Below, one piece after another: positions 23,231 through 29,005 of a stretch of DNA of 29,005 nucleotides. Position 1 is the stretch's first letter. Each line of letters starts with the position of its first letter. The notes below the pieces were generated by a model. That model had not been told where the DNA came from and searched no databases. It was given only the letters and a program-made list of their open reading frames with translations. Made by a program: the position numbers and the translations under genes. The stretch is from CAZYME01 sp964648115 (GTDB lineage Bacteria; Pseudomonadota; Gammaproteobacteria; Legionellales; Legionellaceae): NCBI GenBank assembly GCA_964648115.1, contig CAZYME010000031.1, forward strand, positions 1 through 29,005. Reading direction: 5' to 3'.

Positions 23231-23836
23231 ATGAGTGTTTTAGTTGGGCGAAAGGCCCCTGATTTTACAGTGCCAGCAGTCTTAGGTTCTGGTCAAATAA
23301 TTGATAATTTCAATTTGCACGATAGTTTGAAAGATAAATATGGTTTGGTATTTTTCTACCCACTGGATTTTACGTTTGTTTGCCCCTCTGAGTTAATTGC
23401 TCTAGATCACCGCATGGATGATTTTAATAGTCGTGGTGTTGAAGTGGTTGCAGTATCTATCGATTCACATTTTTCTCATAATGCTTACCGCAACACATCT
23501 ATTAAAGATGGCGGTATTGGCCCAGTAAAATATACCATCGCTGCTGACATGACCCACACCATTTGCCAATCTTATGGCGTAGAACACCCAGTTGCTGGTG
23601 TTGCGTTCCGTGCCGCATTTGTAATTGATAAAAATGGCGTAGTGCGCTCACAAATGGTTAACGACCTTCCAATTGGTCGTAATATCGATGAACTATTGCG
23701 AGTTATTGACGCAGTACAATTCTTCGAAGAAAACGGCGAAGTATGCCCAGCAGGCTGGCAAAAAGGCAAAGCAGGCATGAAAGCCTCTCCTAAAGGCGTT
23801 GCAGCTTACCTAGCAGAGCATGCAGGTTCATTGTAG
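23231..23836 (+). CDS. Typical 2-Cys peroxiredoxin (AhpC/TSA family)
   Basis: A 201-residue thiol peroxidase. The peroxidatic cysteine is Cys51 in FYPLDFTFVCPSEL; the resolving cysteine is Cys172 in NGEVCPAGW, so this is a typical 2-Cys enzyme working as a dimer or decamer. It reduces H2O2 and organic peroxides using thioredoxin or another reductant; no AhpF or AhpD is adjacent. The frame extends 17 codons upstream, but ATG 23231 has GGAG in front and gives the conserved start SVLVGRKAPDF. It lies about 80 bases after grxD on the same strand. The C-terminal YF motif of oxidation-sensitive peroxiredoxins is absent, so the enzyme may resist overoxidation (inference). Confidence 0.95.
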   Translation: MSVLVGRKAPDFTVPAVLGSGQIIDNFNLHDSLKDKYGLVFFYPLDFTFVCPSELIALDHRMDDFNSRGVEVVAVSIDSHFSHNAYRNTSIKDGGIGPVKYTIAADMTHTICQSYGVEHPVAGVAFRAAFVIDKNGVVRSQMVNDLPIGRNIDELLRVIDAVQFFEENGEVCPAGWQKGKAGMKASPKGVAAYLAEHAGSL

Positions 23837-23856
23837 CCTTTATGAAGTAGAGATCG

Positions 23857-23893
23857 TGGGTGGGTAAAGGAGCGAAAGCGACGGACCCACCCA
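23857..23893. terminator. Hairpin repeat after the peroxiredoxin gene
   Basis: TGGGTGGGT and ACCCACCCA pair perfectly over nine bases, around a loop that contains GGAGCGAAAGCGACGG. There is no following T-run, so it is either a dispersed repeat or a Rho-type or weak stop. Confidence 0.5.
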
Positions 23894-23905
23894 GGCTATC
23901 AAAAA

Positions 23906-23943
23906 ATGTAGCTCGTATGGAGCGCAGCGGAATGCGGGATCAC
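23906..23943 (+). repeat. Dispersed repeat (GTATGGAGCG type), copy at 23.9 kb
   Basis: A single copy beginning ATGTAGCTCGTATGGAGCGC and running on to AATGCGGGATCAC, differing from the copy at 15913 at two positions. It lies between the convergent peroxiredoxin and rnt genes. Confidence 0.85.
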
Positions 23944-23962
23944 TACCCCCCGGCTGTTTCAA

Positions 23963-24583
23963 TCATATTGAAACATGCAATTCCCTCCAAGTATTCATCA
24001 TCACACAAAACAAATCAGCAGTTTTCTCAGCATCATAAATTGCCGAATGTGCCTCATTAAGATCAAACGGAATTCCAGCAGCCTTTACTGCCTTTGCCAA
24101 CACAGTTTGACCATAAATTAATCCACCAAGCGTTGCCGTATCAAAACAGGTAAAAGCATGAAAAGGTGACTTCAATCCAGTTCGTTTAACCGCTTCTTTA
24201 ATAAAAAGCAGATCAAACCAAGCATTGTGCCCAACCAGCACCGCGCGTTGGCAATGACTTTGCTTTAATGCACTATTAATTGGGGCAAATAAGTTCTGTA
24301 AAGCCAATTTTTCATCTAACGCAAAACGCAGAGGCTGGTATGGATCAATTTGATTAAAGGCTAATGAATCCGGATCCAATACAGCGTTTTCAAATGGCAG
24401 CACATGTTCAAAATGAGTCGCCCCACGAGTAAAATACCCATCATCATTAAGTGTAAGCAACACAATGCATACTTCCAAAAGTGCATTTTTGTGCGGTTCC
24501 ACGCCAGCCGTTTCGACATCAACCACTACGGGTAAAAAACCTCGAAAACGCTGTTTAATATGCTTACAATCACGTGGGTTCAT
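23963..24583 (-). CDS. rnt: Ribonuclease T
   Basis: A 206-residue DEDDh-type 3' exonuclease that trims the ends of tRNA and other stable RNAs as a dimer. Asp22 and Glu24 are in VVVDVETAG, the third acid in VGHNAWFDLLFI, and the His...Asp pair in HSAIYDAEKTADLF. The frame opens 11 codons earlier, but ATG 24583 has GGAG five bases upstream and yields the family start. It overlaps the 3' end of pyrC by 14 bases and is thus the second gene of a pyrC-rnt operon. Confidence 0.95.
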   Translation of the reverse strand: MNPRDCKHIKQRFRGFLPVVVDVETAGVEPHKNALLEVCIVLLTLNDDGYFTRGATHFEHVLPFENAVLDPDSLAFNQIDPYQPLRFALDEKLALQNLFAPINSALKQSHCQRAVLVGHNAWFDLLFIKEAVKRTGLKSPFHAFTCFDTATLGGLIYGQTVLAKAVKAAGIPFDLNEAHSAIYDAEKTADLFCVMMNTWRELHVSI

Positions 24584-25604
24584 TGATACTCCATTGGAGA
24601 GTACTTCCTGCAGCAATAGGTACTACTTGCTCACGGCCAAAAGGCAGAACTGGTGGAATAATTTGAGGCTGCTCAATAAGCTCTATACAATCTTTTGTAA
24701 TCGGCAGGTGATAAAATTGCGCTCCAAAACGACTCATAAAATCATTTAGTTGTGGAAGCTTACCGAGGCTGTCAAAAAGTTGTGTGTACATTGCCACGGC
24801 AAAAGGTGCGGAGTAAATACCAGCACAACCACAAGCGCTCTCTTTACTCTTTTGTGAGTGAGGTGCGCTATCCGTTCCCGCAAAAAATTTAGGATTCCCA
24901 CTAACCGCAGCTTCTTGTACCGCAATTTGATCGTGTTCATGCTTCAAAATAGGCAAACAATAATAATGAGGCTTAACTCCACCCACCAACAGTTGGTTGC
25001 GGTTATAAAGTAGGTGATGAGGAGTAATAGTTGCAGCAACAGTATCAGGGGCTTGCATGACAAATTCAACTGCTGCCCGGGTCGAAATGTGCTCCAGCAC
25101 TATACGCAACTTCGGAAAGTCCCGTGTTAGTGCTATGAGATGCTCCTCAATAAACATACGTTCTCGAGCAAAAATATCCCCATGGGTGACTTCACCATGA
25201 ATTTGCAATACTAGGTCTTGCTCCTGCATGATTTCTAGCAGCGGATAAAGCGCACGTATTGAACGAGCACCTTCCTCTGAATTGGTAGTTGCACCTGCGG
25301 GGTAAAATTTAGCACCCAGTACGTATGGGTGCTGCTTCATTTGTTGTAAATCATCAGGAGGTACATTGGCATTAAGATACAAGGTCATGTAAGGAATAAA
25401 AGCATCTTTAGGATTTAGAGCGCCAAGAATACGTTTCCGATAAGCATTAACAGCCTCAAGCGTGGTCAACGCCGGTTGCAGATTAGGCATGATAAGCGCA
25501 CGAGCAAAATGCTTTGCTGTAGCCAAGACCGTGTGTTGTAATGCGTCCTGATCACGAAGATGAACATGCCAATCATCTGGACGGTTTATTTGTAGAGTGC
25601 GCAT
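24570..25604 (-). CDS. pyrC: Dihydroorotase
   Basis: A 344-residue zinc amidohydrolase that closes carbamoyl-aspartate to dihydroorotate in pyrimidine synthesis. The metal histidines are in DWHVHLRD (His13, His15). The carboxylated lysine is in GAKFYPAGATTNSEEG, further His ligands in LQIHGEV and LEHISTRAA, and the catalytic Asp in FAGTDSAPHS. Length and motifs match the E. coli PyrC class. A TTG two codons upstream also opens the frame, but ATG 25604 gives the standard N-terminus MRTLQINRPDDW. First gene of the pair with rnt. No leader peptide or attenuator was recognised upstream. Confidence 0.96.
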   Translation of the reverse strand: MRTLQINRPDDWHVHLRDQDALQHTVLATAKHFARALIMPNLQPALTTLEAVNAYRKRILGALNPKDAFIPYMTLYLNANVPPDDLQQMKQHPYVLGAKFYPAGATTNSEEGARSIRALYPLLEIMQEQDLVLQIHGEVTHGDIFARERMFIEEHLIALTRDFPKLRIVLEHISTRAAVEFVMQAPDTVAATITPHHLLYNRNQLLVGGVKPHYYCLPILKHEHDQIAVQEAAVSGNPKFFAGTDSAPHSQKSKESACGCAGIYSAPFAVAMYTQLFDSLGKLPQLNDFMSRFGAQFYHLPITKDCIELIEQPQIIPPVLPFGREQVVPIAAGSTLQWSINEPT

Positions 25605-25797
25605 TATCAAGTCCCAATGTTACATGCGGGAAGAATAACACAAATTGAATAGCATTCTGAGTTGTTTTTGTTTCAATAAACGTATAAATTAAGGTGGAAA
25701 ATACCAGCATGGAACAAAAATTCCAGCTATTTATCTCTTATTAATAAGCATTAACATATTGATTTGGATAAATAATAGTGAATTTACAACATTGCTG
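25605..25797. other. AT-rich gap between divergent pyrC and the porin gene
   Basis: No gene is visible. This part of the gap is strongly AT-rich and should contain the leftward pyrC promoter, which was not clearly recognised. The porin promoter starts at 25798. Confidence 0.5.
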
Positions 25798-25826
25798 TTG
25801 ACAATAAGAAAACGAGGCTGGATAAT
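25798..25826 (+). promoter_or_regulatory. Strong sigma-70 promoter of the porin gene
   Basis: TTGACA (25798-25803), exactly 17 bases, then GATAAT (25821-25826): one change from full consensus. Transcription should start near 25833, leaving an untranslated leader of about 107 bases that contains the 12-bp palindrome TACAACGTTGTA near 25882. This fits an abundant outer-membrane protein. Confidence 0.75.
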
Positions 25827-25939
25827 CATCCCATGTACGTTTTCGTATTAGAGCGATGATGGCGTACTGAAAAAGTCAATACAACGTTGTAGCTTGACGA
25901 TAAAACGGAAATTTAATAATAAAAAAAGTGGAGAAAAGT

Positions 25940-26962
25940 ATGTTAAATTTGAAAAAAACAGCCGTAGCTGTTCTTGCTTTTGGTAGCAGCGCTGTATTTG
26001 CTGGCACCATGGGCCCTGTATGTACTCCTGGAAGTGTAACTGTTCCATGCCCACGCACAGCTTGGGATTTTGGTGCACAAGCTTTATACCTGCAAACCAG
26101 CGCTAGTGGCCTTGATTATATTGGTAGCGTCGTTAATGCTGCTGGAGCTGAAACTTTCCCACAGATAAATAATCGTTGGGGTTGGGGATTCCAAATTGAA
26201 GGATCTTACCACTTCAATACTGGTAATGATCTTGATTTGAATTGGTATCATCTTGATGTGTCAAAAAACAGAACCGATTTATTGGGTGTTGGCCAACTAT
26301 TTACAGATACATATGGAAACATATGGGCGCCAAATAGTGGTGTTAGCATGAATGGTAGCAATAAATGGGATGCTGTTAACCTCGAATTTGGCCAACATGT
26401 TGACATGGGTGAGTTTGTAAACATGCGTTTTCATGGTGGTGTTGAATATGCTCGTGTAAGCAATTCAGCTACTTTGAGAGGTTCTCTTTCTGCTTCAACA
26501 GGGATACCAGTGGGTAGTAGCCAGGTAATTCAATCTACGATTACGTACAATGGATTTGGACCACGTGTAGGTGCTGATCTAGGGTATGGGTGGAATAATG
26601 GTTTATCTGCTTATGCAAAAGGCGCTATGTCAATGTTAGTTGGCCAAAGCAAATTTAATCGCACTAATACTATGCCTGTAGCTGTTGGTACAGGTCCTGC
26701 GGGCGCACTTAGTGCCGCAAGTGGTGTGTTCTCTGCGTCAGGTAGTAGAACTACAGTTAATCCTGAGCTAGAAGCTAAGTTGGGTGCAACATACACATAT
26801 GCTATGGCGCAAGGTGACTTGTCGCTGGACATCGGTTGGATGTGGGTTAACTATTTTAACGTGCTACATCATGTTCCAACAGGTCGAGGTTTTGTTACCG
26901 CTTCAGACTTTGGTGTACAAGGACCTTTCGTTGGTCTGAAATGGGTTGGCAACGTTGCTTAA
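25940..26962 (+). CDS. Legionella-type major outer membrane protein (porin)
   Basis: A 340-residue beta-barrel porin of the Legionella MOMP family. A signal peptide (MLNLKKTAVAVLAFGSSAVFA) is followed by GTMGPVCTPGSVTVPCPRTAW, the family's N-terminal segment with two cysteines that in Legionella MOMP form disulphides. Then come alternating strands (WDFGAQALYLQ, WGWGFQIEGSYHFN, GFGPRVGADLGYGW, LSLDIGWMWVNYF), ending in GPFVGLKWVGNVA. The ATG at 25940 is chosen over GTG 25928 because GGAG lies six bases before it and it starts the signal peptide. It is bounded by a strong promoter and a good terminator, so it is a single-gene unit. MOMP relatives occur as multigene families; a second copy is not in this window. 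Confidence 0.92.
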   Translation: MLNLKKTAVAVLAFGSSAVFAGTMGPVCTPGSVTVPCPRTAWDFGAQALYLQTSASGLDYIGSVVNAAGAETFPQINNRWGWGFQIEGSYHFNTGNDLDLNWYHLDVSKNRTDLLGVGQLFTDTYGNIWAPNSGVSMNGSNKWDAVNLEFGQHVDMGEFVNMRFHGGVEYARVSNSATLRGSLSASTGIPVGSSQVIQSTITYNGFGPRVGADLGYGWNNGLSAYAKGAMSMLVGQSKFNRTNTMPVAVGTGPAGALSAASGVFSASGSRTTVNPELEAKLGATYTYAMAQGDLSLDIGWMWVNYFNVLHHVPTGRGFVTASDFGVQGPFVGLKWVGNVA

Positions 26963-26985
26963 TCTGTTTTAACGACGTAGTTTTT

Positions 26986-27016
26986 AAAAACCACCAGCTT
27001 GCTGGTGGTTTTTTTT
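26986..27016 (+). terminator. Intrinsic terminator of the porin gene
   Basis: CCACCAGC-TT-GCTGGTGG forms a perfect 8-bp stem, extended by A/T pairs, with eight T's after it. It lies 24 bases after the porin stop: a textbook Rho-independent stop. Confidence 0.95.
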
Positions 27017-27140
27017 CGTCTCGAATTTATCAAGCAGATTTCACCCATTAAATTTAGTAAAGTAACGTGAATGCCTAGATTGTGATCATAGTGCGCGCTA
27101 TAATCGCCTCAAAGAAAAAAAATAGGCAGGAGCGCATTTC

Positions 27141-28823
27141 GTGAAACACACCGTCATTATTTTGGCCTCTATTCTTAGTGGTATTCCCTTGGTTGTTGTT
27201 GCTGATGAGCAAAAAGATTTGCAGCGTGAAGTGCAGACTCTGCAGCAGCAAACACTGAAGTTACAAGCACAGTTGAATCAATTGCAAAAGCAGTTGGTTA
27301 AGCAACCGGCGGCTACAAAAATGGACACATCAACTTCTGCAAAACCTGTTGCGAGGGTGCAAAAACGAAAATTCGCCAAGCCTTCACAAAGTAGTACTCA
27401 ATCACATACTACTTCAACGTCTCCTGTACCTACCCAACCGGCCTTAACTACTGCTACAACTAAAGCAACGGGAGGGGTGCATAGTAGTACTGTGACAGTA
27501 CATCGTTTAGATAACGACCCTGAGTCACTCGAATTTTACCCTACTGCATTGGTAGCTGATGAACACATTGTAACCTACATAGCTGGAACGCCTATTGTTG
27601 CGTCACCGTATTTAGGTAGCCGACCGGCATTTGACGGGTCAGATTATATTGTCAATATTTCCAGTATTAACCGTGATATTCGTTTGATGCAGCAGCGTCG
27701 GCGTTTGTACCGTGCTTATGAAAAAATCGGTTATCCTATTCCTCACCAACCTATTATTGCAATAAGTGGTAAAGTAGAGCCTCTCGCCACACTTGGTTCA
27801 GGGGATGCATTTTTCTCAACTCCCACAGGTGATTTAACTTTGGGCTCCAGTGAGCTAGATATCGCCGCTATTCTTAACGATAAAATAGAAGCATACATAG
27901 GCCTTTCAGCGGATACATCAGCACCAGCTTTGGGTGGCCAGCGTCTGTCAAATGCTGCGGTTGATTTGAATATGGGATTCGTAAACATTGGTGATCTCGA
28001 TGAAACGCCATTTTATATGACTGCTGGTCAACTATTTGTGCCTTTTGGACGCTATTCCACGTCTATGGTGAGTGCTCCCTTGACGATGATTATGTCGCGC
28101 ACAAAAGCACGGCCGGTGATATTAGGGTATAAGTCTAGAAATGAGTCAGGCCCATTTGCGGCAATTTATGGATTTAAGAGTGATACAACGCTAAATTCTA
28201 CAGCGGTTGGTGGTGTGAACTTAGGCTATGTTTTTGACACAGGCTATACTACAGGTGAACTCGGTGCGAGCTATATTAGCGCTATCAATAACGCAGGCGG
28301 TATGCAATTTACAGGCTCCACACCGGCTGTTAACACCGGTACTTTTGGTGGTTTCTCATCTTTCACTAACGGTAATGAAGCGGTTAAAAAAATACCGGCT
28401 TTTGGTGTGCATAGCTATCTTAGTGTGGATCGTTATAATTTTACGGCTGAATGGGTAGGTGCAACCGGTCAGTTTAGGCCTGAGGATTTAAGCTTTAATG
28501 GTAGGGGGGCCAGACCACAAGCTGCACAACTCGAAGCTTCTGTTACGTTTAAAACATTTGATAAACCGGCTTCGGTTGGGCTTGGCTATCAATGGACAAA
28601 GGACACGTTGGCTTTAAACTTACCAAAGCAACGTATCAGCGGAGTTTTTAATATCTCCATATGGAAAGATACTGTGGAAAGCTTGGAGTATCGCCATGAT
28701 TTTAATTACGCTACTAATCAATATGCAAATGGTGCGGCCCCTGTTGGCCAAGTTAATGCTAATACGTTTGGCCCAGGTGGCTCAACAGATACGCTATTGG
28801 CCCAAATTGGGGTTTATTTCTAA
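27141..28823 (+). CDS. LbtU/DUF3573-like outer-membrane protein
   Basis: A 560-residue exported protein. The signal peptide (about 1-21, ILASILSGIPLVVVA) is followed by a coiled coil (about 23-55, EQKDLQREVQTLQQQTLKLQ) and a Ser/Thr/Lys-rich linker (about 56-115). A conserved block around 150-200 has GTPIVASPYLGSRPAFDGSD and SINRDIRLMQQRR. From about 205 there are alternating strands of a barrel ending in QIGVYF, with a terminal aromatic residue as needed for outer-membrane insertion. This order matches the LbtU (legiobactin receptor) and Coxiella DUF3573 proteins; I assign it to that group from memory of the motifs. A siderophore role is possible but unproven, since paralogues vary. The start is GTG with AGGAG eight bases upstream; a TATAAT lies at 27099-27104 with a poor -35. 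Confidence 0.8.
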   Translation: MKHTVIILASILSGIPLVVVADEQKDLQREVQTLQQQTLKLQAQLNQLQKQLVKQPAATKMDTSTSAKPVARVQKRKFAKPSQSSTQSHTTSTSPVPTQPALTTATTKATGGVHSSTVTVHRLDNDPESLEFYPTALVADEHIVTYIAGTPIVASPYLGSRPAFDGSDYIVNISSINRDIRLMQQRRRLYRAYEKIGYPIPHQPIIAISGKVEPLATLGSGDAFFSTPTGDLTLGSSELDIAAILNDKIEAYIGLSADTSAPALGGQRLSNAAVDLNMGFVNIGDLDETPFYMTAGQLFVPFGRYSTSMVSAPLTMIMSRTKARPVILGYKSRNESGPFAAIYGFKSDTTLNSTAVGGVNLGYVFDTGYTTGELGASYISAINNAGGMQFTGSTPAVNTGTFGGFSSFTNGNEAVKKIPAFGVHSYLSVDRYNFTAEWVGATGQFRPEDLSFNGRGARPQAAQLEASVTFKTFDKPASVGLGYQWTKDTLALNLPKQRISGVFNISIWKDTVESLEYRHDFNYATNQYANGAAPVGQVNANTFGPGGSTDTLLAQIGVYF

Positions 28824-28869
28824 TATCTTTATGGCTCGATTAAAGCCTTAATAAAAATAGCTAATAATC

Positions 28870-28956
28870 CGTCTTTGCGAGCGTCAGCGAAGCAATCCAG
28901 AGCAGAACATCAATTGAAAATCGCTCTGGATTGCTTCGCTAACGCTCGCACAGACG
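28870..28956. repeat. Long hairpin repeat (GCGAAGCAATCCAGAGC type)
   Basis: Arms of 34 bases (28870-28903 and 28923-28956) pair with two mismatches around a 19-nt loop. The arm contains GCGAAGCAATCCAGAGC, a sequence type found dispersed in several proteobacterial genomes. It lies about 46 bases after the stop of the outer-membrane gene and may act as its 3' hairpin. Confidence 0.9.
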
Positions 28957-29005
28957 ATGTTTTTAAGGTTGTTTTTTAAATGGTTAAAGTCGAGTATGAT
29001 ATATT

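Overview
The window looks like chromosome from a gammaproteobacterium of the Legionellales (Legionella/Coxiella relatives). The main reasons are a Legionella-type major outer membrane protein (25940-26962), a LbtU/DUF3573-like outer-membrane protein (27141-28823), a sodB / monothiol glutaredoxin / AhpC-type peroxiredoxin neighbourhood, and arginine uptake genes joined to argG-argH under ArgR. Base composition is moderately AT-rich, and several families of palindromic intergenic repeats are scattered between housekeeping genes. The order is inferred from protein features only; no species is claimed.

1-4310 is an accessory strip: a ParDE-type toxin-antitoxin pair, a REP-associated Y1 transposase (RAYT) with its AGGGGTCAGGAC-type repeats, a probable IS3-like fragment, a PIN-domain toxin that has lost almost all of its antitoxin and carries an in-frame TAG, and an AAA/DUF4143 ATPase. 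The ATPase gene has a 24-bp perfect inverted repeat in front of it and two copies of a roughly 85-bp palindromic element around it. 4314-7297 is a three-gene operon read leftward: exported retropepsin-like protease, inactive transglutaminase with membrane helices, and RimK-like ATP-grasp ligase, a conserved but poorly understood amidoligase module. 7544-9973 encodes an unrecognised 809-residue multi-membrane-segment protein with its own promoter and a repetitive proline/serine-rich tail.

9987-15727 holds a DUF4254 gene and the arginine block. A leftward operon encodes binding lipoprotein, permease, ATPase, ArgG and ArgH, and argR is divergent from it. The two promoters sit back to back, each followed by a candidate ARG box, which suggests that ArgR represses both itself and the uptake/arginine-synthesis operon.

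15967-25604 is mostly core metabolism: a YaiI/DUF188 protein, a second amino-acid binding protein, a small exported protein of unknown function, rnr-rlmB, sodB-argD (tightly coupled), grxD, peroxiredoxin, and overlapping pyrC-rnt. 25605-29005 holds the two outer-membrane protein genes, a strong promoter and a clear terminator, and ends in a long hairpin repeat. No tRNA, rRNA or CRISPR array was seen.
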